Source: UBA1479 sp963976055 (GTDB taxonomy: Bacteria > Pseudomonadota > Alphaproteobacteria > Rhodospirillales > Casp-alpha2). From it: 64,000 nt of DNA. The DNA lies in NCBI GenBank assembly GCA_963976055.1, contig CAXBJB010000005.1:186001-250000 (forward strand), in the 5' to 3' direction. A model generated the notes under the pieces. It saw only the letters and a list, made by a program, of their open reading frames with translations. It had not been told where the DNA came from and did no database searches. Numbering within the stretch: position 1 is the first letter of the stretch; each line of letters opens with the position of its first letter. This document shows, in pieces, positions 54,006 to 63,104 of the stretch. Made by a program: the position numbers and the translations under genes.

Positions 54006-54635
54006 GTGACCGCCAAGAAACATCTGAGTGTCGCCAATGTCGCCGCCAACGCGGCGAAGTCACAAAGCGGCAAGCCGTCCCGCGCCGAGGCCGAACAGGC
54101 CGTACGCACGCTGATCCGCTGGGCCGGCGACGACCCCGCCCGCGAGGGCCTGATCGACACGCCCAAGCGGGTCGTCAGCGCCTACGAGGAATTCTTCGCC
54201 GGCTACGATGCCGATCCGGTGGAAATCCTGAAGCGCACGTTCGAGGAAACGGATGGTTACGACGAGATCGTGGTCCTTAAAGACATCCGCCTGGAAAGCC
54301 ATTGCGAGCATCACATGGTGCCGATCATCGGCGTCGCCCATGTCGCCTACCTGCCGCACCGCCGGGTCGTCGGCATCTCCAAGCTGGCCCGGGTCATCGA
54401 CGCCTATGCCAAGCGCCTGCAGATCCAGGAAAAGATGACCGCCCAAGTGGCCAACGCCATCAACGACGTGTTGGAGCCCAAGGGCGTCGCCGTCGTCATC
54501 GAGGCGGCGCACCAATGCATGACCACGCGCGGCGTTAGCAAACCGGGCGTGACCATGGTGACGTCGCGCATGCTGGGCGCGTTCCGCGACGATCCGACGA
54601 CGCGCCGCGAATTCCTGGCCATGATCGGCCACTAG
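54006..54635 (+). CDS. folE: GTP cyclohydrolase I
   Basis: FolE converts GTP to dihydroneopterin triphosphate, the first step of folate and tetrahydrobiopterin synthesis. The zinc site Cys is in LESHCEHHMVP, with its partner in EAAHQCMTTRGV; LPHRRVVGISKLARVIDAYAKR-like text and the C-terminal RREFLAMIGH are characteristic. Length 209 with a GTG start at 54006. The first 30 residues (KKHLSVANVAANAAKSQSGK) are a variable extension. Follows apaG on the same strand. Confidence 0.96.
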   Translation: MTAKKHLSVANVAANAAKSQSGKPSRAEAEQAVRTLIRWAGDDPAREGLIDTPKRVVSAYEEFFAGYDADPVEILKRTFEETDGYDEIVVLKDIRLESHCEHHMVPIIGVAHVAYLPHRRVVGISKLARVIDAYAKRLQIQEKMTAQVANAINDVLEPKGVAVVIEAAHQCMTTRGVSKPGVTMVTSRMLGAFRDDPTTRREFLAMIGH

Positions 54636-54736
54636 CCTTCCTACGGGTCCGGTCCGGCCCCGCGCCGCCGATTGTTTCCTTCTTTGTCCAAAATGCTCTA
54701 AACCTCGTCGCAACGGGGATAAGACGAGGCAAGGGC

Positions 54737-56185
54737 ATGGATTTCCGTCCCATTCTGATGATCGTGGGCACGCTGCTGGCGACGCTGGCGCTGGTCATGT
54801 GCGTGCCGGCCGTGGTCGATGCCTCGCTCGGCCATCCGGACTGGGAGGTATTCGCCGCCTCCGCCGGCGTGACCCTGTTCCTCGGCGTCGCCATGGCGCT
54901 GACGGCGACGACGGGCGGCGTGCGATCGCTGTCCGTGCGCCAGGCCTTCGTCATGACGACCCTGACCTGGGTCGCCCTGACCGTGTTCGCCTCCTTCCCC
55001 TTCATGTTTTCGGAACGGGACCTGAGTTTCACCGACGCATTCTTTGAGGCCATGTCCGGTCTCACCACCACGGGATCGACGATTCTCACGGACCTGCAAT
55101 CGCTGCCGCCGGGGATACTTTTGTGGCGAGCGTTGCTGCAATGGCTCGGCGGCATCGGGATCATCGTCATGGCGATCGCGATCCTGCCCATGCTGAAGGT
55201 CGGCGGCATGCAGTTGTTCCGCATGGAATCCACGGACCAGTCGACGGAGAAGGCGATGCCCCGGGTGGCCCAGATCGCCAGCACCATCGGCGTCATCTAC
55301 CTGTTTCTGACCATGGTCTGGGCAGGCGCCTTCTGGGTCGCCGGGATGAGCGGATTCGACGCCGTGGCTCACGCCATGACCACCATCGCCACGGGCGGTT
55401 ATTCGACCCGCGACGATTCCATTGGCCACTTCAACAGCGCGGCCATCGATTACATCGCCTCTCTGGGCATGGTCGTCGGGGCCCTGCCCTTCATCGCCTA
55501 TGTGCGCATGCTGCAAGGCCAATTCACGGCCCTGCCCCGCGACCCGCAAGTGCAATGGTTTCTGACCACGGTCACCGCCGTGGTTCTGGTGACCACCATG
55601 TGGCTGTGGCTGGAACAGGAAAAGCACCCCGCGGATGCCCTGCGCCTCGCGACCTTCAACATTATCTCGATCATCACCGGCACCGGCTTCGCCACGGACG
55701 ACTATTCCCTGTGGGGGCATTTCGCCCTGCCGATCTTCTTCTTCATCATGTTCATCGGCGGCTGCGCCGGATCGACGACCTGCGGCATCAAGGTGTTCCG
55801 CTTTCAGATCCTCTACGCCGCCTGCCGCACCCAGCTGCGCCACTTGTTGCATCCACACGGCGTGTTCATTCCGCACTACAACAAGCAGCCGATTTCCGAC
55901 GAGGTCATCATCTCGGTGTTGTCGTTCTTCTTCGTCTGGTTTTTGTGCTTCACCGTGCTGGCGTTGGGGCTGGGCTTTCTCGGCCTTGACTTCGTGACCG
56001 CGTTCTCGACGGCCGCCACGGCGATCGCCAACGTCGGCCCGGCGCTGGGCGAAACCGGCCCGGCGACGACCTTCGCCGACCTGCACGACGGCGCGAAATG
56101 GCTGATGGCCATCGGCATGCTGTTGGGGCGGCTGGAACTGTTCACGGTGATCGTGCTGTTCACCCGCGCGTTCTGGCGCAACTAG
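54737..56185 (+). CDS. trkH: TrkH potassium uptake protein
   Basis: The membrane pore of a Trk K+ uptake system. The 482-residue protein has multiple helices and the four selectivity-filter-like repeats: AMSGLTTTGST, TTIATGGYSTRDDS, SIITGTGFATDDYS and ATAIANVGPALG. FIGGCAGSTTCGIKVFR is a hallmark loop. The peripheral TrkA subunit is not in the window. The gene stands alone, 101 bases after folE; 12 bases separate its stop from a convergent gene. Confidence 0.95.
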   Translation: MDFRPILMIVGTLLATLALVMCVPAVVDASLGHPDWEVFAASAGVTLFLGVAMALTATTGGVRSLSVRQAFVMTTLTWVALTVFASFPFMFSERDLSFTDAFFEAMSGLTTTGSTILTDLQSLPPGILLWRALLQWLGGIGIIVMAIAILPMLKVGGMQLFRMESTDQSTEKAMPRVAQIASTIGVIYLFLTMVWAGAFWVAGMSGFDAVAHAMTTIATGGYSTRDDSIGHFNSAAIDYIASLGMVVGALPFIAYVRMLQGQFTALPRDPQVQWFLTTVTAVVLVTTMWLWLEQEKHPADALRLATFNIISIITGTGFATDDYSLWGHFALPIFFFIMFIGGCAGSTTCGIKVFRFQILYAACRTQLRHLLHPHGVFIPHYNKQPISDEVIISVLSFFFVWFLCFTVLALGLGFLGLDFVTAFSTAATAIANVGPALGETGPATTFADLHDGAKWLMAIGMLLGRLELFTVIVLFTRAFWRN

Positions 56186-56196
56186 GCGGCAGCAGC

Positions 56197-56727
56197 CTAC
56201 CTGGCGGGATCACGCACAATCGGCGCGGCCAAAAGATCGTCGATGAAAAGGCAGACGAATTGCGGTCGGCTGGTCACACCGGCTTTGGCATAGACCCGCG
56301 CCAGTTGGGCACGGATGGTGCCTTCCGCGGTGCCGCGGATCGACGACATTTCCGCAACATCGAAACCCTTGAGCGCCAACAGGGCAACCTCCGCCTCCGC
56401 CGCCGTCAATCCCCATTCCTCGAACCGCGTATCGATCAGGACGGCGAAGGCCCCCGATGCGGCGGCGGCTGCGTTTTCCGCCCGGCGGTTCCGCTCGATG
56501 GTCCGGCGCATTTCCACGCCACCCAGCAGCACACCCGCGAACAACGCAAAGGCGACGGCCGCTTCGAATGCCGTATGCCCGTCCCACCCGTCATGGCGGG
56601 TGTCCTGCACCACGTCGGCGACGAAGAAGACAGCGCACAGGACCTGAACCACAAGCAGCAGGCCAAGGATAAGGGTGCGCCGCGCGGCAAGCCGTTTGGC
56701 ACGGTCTGGGCTGTCCGGCTCGCTCAT
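56197..56727 (-). CDS. membrane-anchored LuxR-type HTH protein
   Basis: The 176-residue protein has two hydrophobic helices (about 18-40 and 52-72) with a short polar link, a charged connector (RRTIERNRRAENAAAAASG), and a C-terminal LuxR-type helix-turn-helix (about 105-165: WGLTAAEAEVALLALKGFDVAEMSSIRGTAEGTIRAQLARVYAKAG). DNA binding from the membrane is implied. It is the last gene of an operon with PepSY and cytochrome b561 proteins, overlapping the latter by 4 bases (ATGA). It may report the redox or haem state sensed by that pair. Confidence 0.85.
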   Translation of the reverse strand: MSEPDSPDRAKRLAARRTLILGLLLVVQVLCAVFFVADVVQDTRHDGWDGHTAFEAAVAFALFAGVLLGGVEMRRTIERNRRAENAAAAASGAFAVLIDTRFEEWGLTAAEAEVALLALKGFDVAEMSSIRGTAEGTIRAQLARVYAKAGVTSRPQFVCLFIDDLLAAPIVRDPAR

Positions 56728-57344
56728 TCCCCGCCTTGCAATCGTTTTCCGCCTCTGACCATGGCCCGCACCAGATTGACCCCCGAAAGCCGGGATTCCA
56801 ACAACACCCCGCCGACATGAAGCATCGCGAGGAACAGTAGCATGTTGGCCGCGCCTTCATGAATTTCCTCGGTGATCTCGCCGCCGGATAGGGGGCGGTC
56901 GTATTCCTGAAAATAGCCGGCAAGGCCGTGGTCGGTAAGGCCAGGCAGCGATTGGAATGGCGTGCTCTCCATGATCACGCCGGTAACACAGACGACGGCC
57001 AGCGTACCCCACAACGCGTACACCATGAGGGAGCCGATAGGATTGTGAGAGGGGTAGGCCTTGTGACGCCCCGCGAACATGTCGCCGACATGGGCCTTGG
57101 CGGCGGACAGGCTGGGCGGAAACGACGTGAACCGCGCCTCTTTCGTACCGATCACGCCCCAGACCATGCGCAGCACCAGAAAGGCGATGGCGGCGTAGCC
57201 GATCCACACATGCGCCAGGGATTCGTCTTCGACAATCAGTCCGTTCAGGACGACCGCCAAGGCGACGCACCAGTGGGTCAGGCGGACCACCGGGTCCCAG
57301 GCGGGGGCCGCCGGCATCCCCGTCTCTTTGGACTTGCCGGACAT
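56724..57344 (-). CDS. cytochrome b561-domain protein
   Basis: A 206-residue membrane protein in the cytochrome b561/Ni-Fe hydrogenase b-type family: RLTHWCVALAVVLNGL with a haem-ligand His, SLAHVWIGYAAIAFLVLRMVWGVIG, a central helix around LMVYALWGTLAVVCVTGVIM, and EIHEGAANMLLFLAMLHVGGVLLES with further His. Such proteins pass electrons across the membrane. It starts one base into the PepSY gene stop (TGATG) and overlaps the LuxR-like gene, so all three are tightly coupled. Confidence 0.9.
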   Translation of the reverse strand: MSGKSKETGMPAAPAWDPVVRLTHWCVALAVVLNGLIVEDESLAHVWIGYAAIAFLVLRMVWGVIGTKEARFTSFPPSLSAAKAHVGDMFAGRHKAYPSHNPIGSLMVYALWGTLAVVCVTGVIMESTPFQSLPGLTDHGLAGYFQEYDRPLSGGEITEEIHEGAANMLLFLAMLHVGGVLLESRLSGVNLVRAMVRGGKRLQGGE

Positions 57345-57607
57345 CAGTCGTCGGCCTTTACTTGCGTGATCTTGCCGGTTTGGGCGTCGATCTTCACTTC
57401 CCAGCGTTGACCGTTCTTCATGGCCTTGACCTCGATACGGCCGTGTTCCTGTTCGAACTTGACCAGATCATACCCCTGCGCGGCCAGGGCGGCGGCGACG
57501 GCCTTGTGATCGTTTCCCAGAACCGTGCCCGGCGTCATATCGGCGGCCAAGGCGGCGCCCGTCGTCAGAACGGCCAGGGCTGCGGACAGGATCAGTTTGC
57601 GGATCAT
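57344..57607 (-). CDS. PepSY domain-containing secreted protein
   Basis: The 87-residue product has a signal peptide (MIRKLILSAALAVLTTGAALA) and one PepSY domain (VAAALAAQGYDLVKFEQEHG, IEVKAMKNGQRWEVKIDAQTGKI). PepSY proteins are periplasmic and often accompany cytochrome b561 proteins, perhaps as regulators or partners. The start is the ATG complementary to 57605-57607, with GAGGAA upstream; 21 additional upstream codons do not look like protein. Confidence 0.9.
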   Translation of the reverse strand: MIRKLILSAALAVLTTGAALAADMTPGTVLGNDHKAVAAALAAQGYDLVKFEQEHGRIEVKAMKNGQRWEVKIDAQTGKITQVKADD

Positions 57608-57753
57608 GGCGGAAATTCCTCGGGTTATCGGGTTAAAGGCGCGCAGGGCATATCCTGCACTGTCGGACAATTCTGTGCCCGCCGATCCGCGTTTGCGATT
57701 GGCTTGACGCTTACCCGAAGGCTGTTAAGCGTTTGCGTACGGCGTTGTTCTGT

Positions 57754-58344
57754 TTACCGCTGCGCGATGACGGCGAGCGCGACGACCGCCAGCATGGACA
57801 GGGCCATGGCGACGTTGATGGCGAACTGGGTGCGTTTCGGCAGGTCCAGGCGGTGCAGGGTCACCCCGGCCCACAGCCAGAGGAAATGAATGCAGATCCA
57901 GATCGCGTTCATGACCGCGAACTTGATCGCAAGCTCCATGGCCAGATTGTCCGGCATGAAGGCGAAGCCCGAGAAAAAGGCCGTGTTCACGGCATAGGCC
58001 TTGGGGTTGATGGCCTGCAACATCAAGCCACCCATCACGCCCGGCGCGGATTGGCGTTCGATAAAGGCGATCTTCGATCCGGCGAAGGCGATGCGCAGCG
58101 CCAGATAGAGAAGATAGGCCGCCGACGCATAGAGCAGCACCGTGCGCACATGCGGCACCGCCAACACGGCGGCGGCCAGGCCCGTGACCACGGCCAGCGC
58201 CACGAAGTTGGTGCCCAGAAACAGGCCGATCATGTAGCGCCGTCCCTGGGCGAAACCGAACCCCGACCCGACCCCGGCGAGCGACAGAACCCCCGGTCCC
58301 GGCGTGATGAACAGGAAAAAGCAGGCGGCGGCGAAGGTTAGCAT
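57754..58344 (-). CDS. LysE/RhtB family exporter
   Basis: A 196-residue protein with about six hydrophobic helices and the family N-terminus FLFITPGPGVLSLAGVGSGFGFAQGRRYMIG. LysE/RhtB proteins export amino acids or homoserine lactones; the substrate cannot be told. Helix 3 has YLLYLALRIAF, and PKAYAVNTAFFSGF is the conserved mid-protein motif. It stands alone on the minus strand between the PepSY operon and a lipoprotein gene. Confidence 0.92.
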   Translation of the reverse strand: MLTFAAACFFLFITPGPGVLSLAGVGSGFGFAQGRRYMIGLFLGTNFVALAVVTGLAAAVLAVPHVRTVLLYASAAYLLYLALRIAFAGSKIAFIERQSAPGVMGGLMLQAINPKAYAVNTAFFSGFAFMPDNLAMELAIKFAVMNAIWICIHFLWLWAGVTLHRLDLPKRTQFAINVAMALSMLAVVALAVIAQR

Positions 58345-58466
58345 GAAAGCCTTCCGGCGGGGAGGATGAGACGAATTGTCACGGAATCGGGAGACGTGCC
58401 GAACAATGACGGCCCGGCCATATGGTGCGAAGGCAAAATGCCGGGGTCAACCCCTCCTGATACGCG

Positions 58467-59063
58467 TCAGCGCATCCAGTTGCCGAGGAACCGGCGCATG
58501 TTGGTTTCCATTTCGTGGTCGAAGTCCTTGAGCGCCGCTTCCATCATCGCGAACCAGGTCTTGTTGAGATCGTTCAGGGTCACGTCCTCGGGCACGGTCT
58601 GGTTGCGGGTGGCGCGCGCCGCCGCATGGCCGACGCGTCGGCCCTGGGGATCGAACACCTCGATCATGGCCGACATCTCCAGGTCGTAGCGGGCGTCCTG
58701 ATCCGTCGTGAAGGCACCCTTGATGCCTTGGGTGCGCGGCAGCTTGGTTTCGATGACCTGGGCGCGTTCGATGGTCAGGCGCGCGACCGTGCCGGCGGCA
58801 CCGCCCACGGCCTTCAGCCGGTCGCGGCCCCAGATCGCCATCGCCTTGGCCGGAGGCGTCTGCATCTTGTGTTCCACGTTGGGCGGCGCAAGGGGCGCCT
58901 TGTGAACATCGACGATTTCGACCCGGTCGACGGCAAGGTTCAAGGCCGGCGCGTGCTGGAAGGTGATTTCCGGCAGGTTGACGCTGGGATCCGGCGTGGT
59001 GCAACCGCCCAGTGCCAGAAGGCCGGCGACAAGGGCGGTGGTCAGTGATCTGGTCAAGGTCAT
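58467..59063 (-). CDS. predicted lipoprotein, unknown function
   Basis: The 198-residue product has a lipoprotein signal: MTLTRSLTTALVAGLLALGG then Cys, fitting a lipobox (ALGGC). The mature part has a beta-rich region with RLTIERAQVIETKLP, a TDQDARYDLEMSAMIEVFDPQGRRVGHA segment and a helical C-terminus. I do not recognise a family. GAGGAAAC precedes the start. It lies 115 bases after hslO on the same strand. Confidence 0.75.
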   Translation of the reverse strand: MTLTRSLTTALVAGLLALGGCTTPDPSVNLPEITFQHAPALNLAVDRVEIVDVHKAPLAPPNVEHKMQTPPAKAMAIWGRDRLKAVGGAAGTVARLTIERAQVIETKLPRTQGIKGAFTTDQDARYDLEMSAMIEVFDPQGRRVGHAAARATRNQTVPEDVTLNDLNKTWFAMMEAALKDFDHEMETNMRRFLGNWMR

Positions 59064-59178
59064 CGGTCGTCGTTTCCTCGCTCCAATGGTTTCCCCGGTG
59101 CCCGTCATACTGGGCATGCCCTGTGTCAGGATCAAGGCATGGGCCGAATTAACCGCGCTGCCGGGACGGACGGCGGCG

Positions 59179-60114
59179 TCAATCCCGGTAAAGGGCTTCG
59201 ATCTGGTCCGGGTCGAAGACATAGTCCGTGCGGCAGAATTCACAGGTTACCGTGACCTTGCCATCGTCGGCCATGTCCTCGATTTCCGCCTGCGGGAAGG
59301 AACGCAGGGTCATTTCGACCTTGTCCCTGGAACAGCGGCAGGACTGTTTCACGGGCCGGCCCTCGGTCACCCGCACGCCGTCCTGATGATACAGGCGATA
59401 AAGCAGCCGGTCCGTCGTCACCGCCGGGTCGAGCAGTTCGCCGGACGACAGGCTGCTCATCAGGATCACCGCCCGGCGCCAGGCTTCCTCGGCCTCGTCC
59501 TTGTCGGCGCCGCGCTTGTCCGGCAGGCGCTGCACCATGATCGCCCCGGCGGCCAGCGGATCGGTGCCCGACGCCAGAAGGATCGCGGTTTCCAGCTGTT
59601 CGGATTGACGGAAATAATCATGGGCGCAGTCGGCCAGGGTCGCGCCCACCAGTTCGGTGATGCCCTGATAGCGGTCCGTGTCCGGCCCCTGGTCGACCGT
59701 GAAAGCGAGATACCCGGAACCAAGCAGCGCCGGAACCGGCGCCCCCTGAGCGCCCGCGGCGTCCACCGCCGCAAGACGGTCCGCGTCATACCGGGCATAG
59801 CTGCGCACCCCGCCGGCCGAGGTCACATCCGCCATGACCAAGCCGACCGGGCCGTCGCCCTGGACCTGCAAGGTGAACACGCCGTCGAACTTGAGCACGC
59901 TGGACAGCGTCGCCGCCAGCACCACGACCTGCGCCAACAGGTCGGCGACCACCGGCGGATAGCCGTGCGGCGCGACCAGTCGGTCGAGGATCGGGCCCAG
60001 GCGCACGACCCGCCCGTTGACGCCCAGCGTGTCCACATGGAACGGCTGAACGACGTCGTCGAGGGAAAGGGTCACGTCAGGCATGGTCTCGGTCGGCGGT
60101 GTCTGGAAGGGCAT
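59179..60114 (-). CDS. hslO: redox-regulated chaperone Hsp33
   Basis: Hsp33 is a cytosolic holdase switched on by oxidation of four zinc-bound cysteines. They are visible as CRCSRDK and CEFCRTDY near the C-terminus. The N-terminal core (LDDVVQPFHVD, GYPPVVADLLAQVVVLAATLSS, GDGPVGLVMADVT) is typical. Starts at ATG 60114 or 60084 are both plausible; either overlaps the end of the GNAT gene, so coupling is likely. In related bacteria hslO follows argD-argF; here a GNAT gene is inserted. Confidence 0.94.
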   Translation of the reverse strand: MPFQTPPTETMPDVTLSLDDVVQPFHVDTLGVNGRVVRLGPILDRLVAPHGYPPVVADLLAQVVVLAATLSSVLKFDGVFTLQVQGDGPVGLVMADVTSAGGVRSYARYDADRLAAVDAAGAQGAPVPALLGSGYLAFTVDQGPDTDRYQGITELVGATLADCAHDYFRQSEQLETAILLASGTDPLAAGAIMVQRLPDKRGADKDEAEEAWRRAVILMSSLSSGELLDPAVTTDRLLYRLYHQDGVRVTEGRPVKQSCRCSRDKVEMTLRSFPQAEIEDMADDGKVTVTCEFCRTDYVFDPDQIEALYRD

Positions 60115-60898
60115 CGTTTGAGGCGGCTTGTGTCTGTGTCCGGTAATAATAGGTATGCGCGGCTTCGAAGCCCGCCAAGTGATAAAGCGCCATGGCGGGG
60201 CGATTGTCCGATTCCACCTGCAGGAACAGGCGGCGGTCGCGGTCCGTATCAGCGGCCCAGGCGGCGAGTGCGGCCAGCACCCGCGCGGCATGTCCCCGGC
60301 GGCGGCAACCATCCCGCGTCGCCATGCACAGGATCAACGCCCAGTCATCGCGTATTACGGCCGCCCCCACGGCGGCGGGCTCGGTCCCGTCGTCCACCAC
60401 CGCATAGGCCCGCGGCGCCGGCAGACCCTCGGCGAGGCGGCAGCGCAGACCGCGTTCGCGGCCCTGCGCCAAGCCGCCGCCGTAGACCTGAAACCACGCC
60501 CCCGTGGGGCCGGAAAACAGGCGCGCGCGAAAACGGGCATCCTGGCGGTCAGCCAGATTTCCCACCACGGACGCGGCGTCGGCGGTCATGACCAGGGTGC
60601 GCGCCTCGATCGCGTAGCCGCGGCGTTCCAACGTCGCGTCCAGGCCGCGCGGCGCGACGGCGCCGGAAATCTGAAAGCGGCAGGGCAGGCCGCGCTGGCG
60701 GTAGAATTTTTCCGCCGCGTCGATGCGCAGGTCGAGGGCGCTCGACCCCGTTTCCTCAAGCGCCAGAACGGAATTGGCGCGCCGCGACACGCCTTCGGAA
60801 AAGCGCAATTGCCAGCCTTCCAGAATGCCCTGGCTGAACGGCGGCCAGCAGTCGGCGGCCCGGCGTTCCAGGTCGCGGATGCCCTCTTCGTCAAACAT
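60077..60898 (-). CDS. GNAT family N-acetyltransferase
   Basis: The 273-residue protein ends in a GNAT fold: VDDGTEPAAVGAAVI, ILCMATRDGCRRRGHAARVLAALAAWA (acetyl-CoA loop with Arg-x-x-Gly) and LFLQVESDNRPAMALYHLAGFEAAHTYYYR, the usual last strands. The N-terminal half looks like a degenerate GNAT domain, making this a two-domain type. The substrate is unknown. It sits between argF (35 bases upstream) and hslO, overlapping the latter. Confidence 0.88.
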   Translation of the reverse strand: MFDEEGIRDLERRAADCWPPFSQGILEGWQLRFSEGVSRRANSVLALEETGSSALDLRIDAAEKFYRQRGLPCRFQISGAVAPRGLDATLERRGYAIEARTLVMTADAASVVGNLADRQDARFRARLFSGPTGAWFQVYGGGLAQGRERGLRCRLAEGLPAPRAYAVVDDGTEPAAVGAAVIRDDWALILCMATRDGCRRRGHAARVLAALAAWAADTDRDRRLFLQVESDNRPAMALYHLAGFEAAHTYYYRTQTQAASNDALPDTADRDHA

Positions 60899-60933
60899 GA
60901 GGGGCGTCCTTCATCATCATTCGGAAGACCCGG

Positions 60934-61851
60934 TCAGACGTCGCCCAGACACCAGGCCAGGATGCCCTTTTGCGCGTGCAGGCGGTTTTCGGCCTCGTCC
61001 CAAATCACGGACTGGGGCCCGTCGATCACGGATTCGGTCACTTCCTCGCCGCGGTGCGCGGGCAGGCAATGCATGAACAGGGCATCGGGCGCGGCCTGGG
61101 CCATCAGGCGGTCGTCCACGCGGTAGGGCGTCAGCAGGTTGTGACGCGGGCCTGCGTCGGCATCACCCATGGACACCCAGGTATCGGTGACCACGAGGTC
61201 TGCCCCGGCGGCCGCCGTTTCGGCGTCTTCGGTCACCTGCACATCCGCGCCCTCACCCGCCGCCCAGGCCACCAGATCGGGATTGGGGGACAGCGCCTCG
61301 GGGCAGGCCAGGCGCAATTGGTAGCCGAACCGCGCGGCCCCATGAATCCACGACGCGGCGACGTTGTTGCCGTCGCCGGCCCAGGCCACCGTGCGGCCTT
61401 TAATCCCGCCCCGGTGTTCCTCATAGGTCATGATGTCGGCCATGATCTGGCACGGATGCGAGGCGTCGGTCAGGCCGTTGATCACCGGCACGGTGGCGTA
61501 TTCGGCCAGATCGTGCAGTTTCTGCGGATCGTCCGTGCGGATCATGATGACGTCGCAATAACGCGACAGCACGCGCGCCGTGTCGGCCACGGTCTCGCCG
61601 CGACCGAGTTGCGATTCATTGCCCGACAGCACGACGGCGCGCCCACCCAACTGCTGGATTGCGACCTCGAACGACACGCGGGTGCGGGTCGACGGTTTCT
61701 CGAAGATCATGACCAGCGTCTTGCCGGCCAGGGACGGCGGCGCGGACGCCGCCGCGCCGTTCTTCTTCATTGCGGCCGCGCGGTCGAGAATCCGGCGCAA
61801 GGTGCCCGCGTCGGCGCGGTCGAGGTCGAGGAAATGGCGAAGGCTGTTCAT
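60934..61851 (-). CDS. argF: ornithine carbamoyltransferase
   Basis: OTCase makes citrulline from ornithine and carbamoyl phosphate. The carbamoyl phosphate loop FEKPSTRTRVSFE, the ADIMTYEEHRG region with HPCQ (residues around 125), DTWVSMGD (ornithine site) and FMHCLPAHRGEEV with the catalytic Cys are all present. Length 305. The start ATG is the complement of 61849-61851; it overlaps the argD stop by 4 bases (ATGA), so argD-argF are translationally coupled. Confidence 0.97.
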   Translation of the reverse strand: MNSLRHFLDLDRADAGTLRRILDRAAAMKKNGAAASAPPSLAGKTLVMIFEKPSTRTRVSFEVAIQQLGGRAVVLSGNESQLGRGETVADTARVLSRYCDVIMIRTDDPQKLHDLAEYATVPVINGLTDASHPCQIMADIMTYEEHRGGIKGRTVAWAGDGNNVAASWIHGAARFGYQLRLACPEALSPNPDLVAWAAGEGADVQVTEDAETAAAGADLVVTDTWVSMGDADAGPRHNLLTPYRVDDRLMAQAAPDALFMHCLPAHRGEEVTESVIDGPQSVIWDEAENRLHAQKGILAWCLGDV

Positions 61852-63044
61852 CCCGCCTTCTCCGCGGCCATGTCCACCGCGATCTCGGCGCAGCTTTTGT
61901 CGAGCGCGGCGACCGCCTCGTCGATGTGGCTTTCCTCGAGAATCATCGGCGGCAGCATGCGCACGACATTGTCGCCCGCCGGCACGGTCAGCACGCCATT
62001 GTCGATCATCTTGCCGACCAGGACATTGTTTTCCACGGCGCAGCGCATGCCGACCATGAGGCCCTGGCCGCGCACTTCGGTCAACACGGTCGGATGCTTG
62101 GCGACGACGGCGCCCAGCCGGTCCCACAACACGCGGGCGATCTTGTCGACCCGGGGCAGGAAGCCGGGCTCCAGAACCACGTCCAGCATCGCGCCGACCG
62201 CCGACATGGCAAGCGGCGTGCCGCCGAAGGTCGACCCGTGGCTGCCCGGCGTCATGGCCTTGGCGGCGGCCTCGGTCGCCAGCACGGCGCCGACGGGGAA
62301 CCCGCCGCCCAGGCCCTTGGCCGTGGCCAGGATGTCCGGGGTCACGCCGGCCCATTCATGGGCGAACAGCTTGCCCGTGCGGCCGTTGCCGGTCTGCACC
62401 TCGTCCAGCACCATGAGGATGCCGAACTCGTCGCACATCTCGCGGATACCCTTCAGGAAGCCCGGCGACGGCGCCTTGATGCCGCCCTCGCCCTGCACCG
62501 GCTCGACCAGGATCGCCGCCGTCTGGTCGGTGATCGCGGCACGCATGGCGTTCAGGTTGTCGAACGGCACATGGTCGAAGCCTTCGGGCATGGGGCCGAA
62601 GCCTTCGCGGTGCTTTTCGTTGGACCCGGCCGCCAGGTCGGTCAGCGACCGCCCATGGAACGAGCCGTCGCAGCTGATGATCCGGTAGCGTTCCGGATGC
62701 CCCGCACCATGGTGGTAGCGCCGCGCCATTTTGATCGCGGCCTCCACGGCCTCGGCGCCCGAATTGTTGAAGAACACCGTATCGGCGAAGGAATTGGCGA
62801 CCAGCAGGCCGGCGACCCGTTCCTGCCCGGCGATGCGGTACAGGTTGGAGACATGCCACAGGGTCTTCGCCTGTTCGGTCAGGGCGGCGACCAGTTTCGG
62901 ATGGCAATGGCCGAGCGAATTGACAGCGATCCCCGATCCCATGTCGAGGAATCGTCGGCCGTCGTCCGCCCAGACGTACATGCCCTCACCCTTTACCAGG
63001 GCGAAAGCGGTCCGCGCGTAATTCGGCATGACGGCGCTGATCAT
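61848..63044 (-). CDS. argD: acetylornithine transaminase
   Basis: A class III PLP aminotransferase that makes N-acetylornithine in arginine synthesis. GEGMYVWADDGRRFLD, FFNNSGAEAVEAAIKMARRYH, SFHGRSL, VLDEVQTGNGRTGKLFAHEW, and ILATAKGLGGGFPVGA (PLP lysine) are the standard motifs. Length 398. Adjacent argF confirms arginine synthesis rather than another omega-aminotransferase. The leader contains a terminator-like structure. Confidence 0.97.
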   Translation of the reverse strand: MISAVMPNYARTAFALVKGEGMYVWADDGRRFLDMGSGIAVNSLGHCHPKLVAALTEQAKTLWHVSNLYRIAGQERVAGLLVANSFADTVFFNNSGAEAVEAAIKMARRYHHGAGHPERYRIISCDGSFHGRSLTDLAAGSNEKHREGFGPMPEGFDHVPFDNLNAMRAAITDQTAAILVEPVQGEGGIKAPSPGFLKGIREMCDEFGILMVLDEVQTGNGRTGKLFAHEWAGVTPDILATAKGLGGGFPVGAVLATEAAAKAMTPGSHGSTFGGTPLAMSAVGAMLDVVLEPGFLPRVDKIARVLWDRLGAVVAKHPTVLTEVRGQGLMVGMRCAVENNVLVGKMIDNGVLTVPAGDNVVRMLPPMILEESHIDEAVAALDKSCAEIAVDMAAEKAG

Positions 63045-63077
63045 TTCGCTCTCCTTTGGCTCAACGTGTCAAAACGG

Positions 63078-63104
63078 AAAAAAGCCCCCGTTTTCCAGGA
63101 GCTT
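63078..63104 (-). terminator. terminator-like hairpin upstream of argD
   Basis: Read on the minus strand, AAGCTCC (complement of 63098-63104) pairs with GGGGCTT (complement of 63082-63088, one G-U), followed by a U run (complement of the A-run 63078-63083). It may terminate the ABC-2 transcript or act as an attenuator in the argD leader. An alternative stem AAAACGG/CCGTTTT (63071-63077, 63088-63094) would compete with it. Confidence 0.5.
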
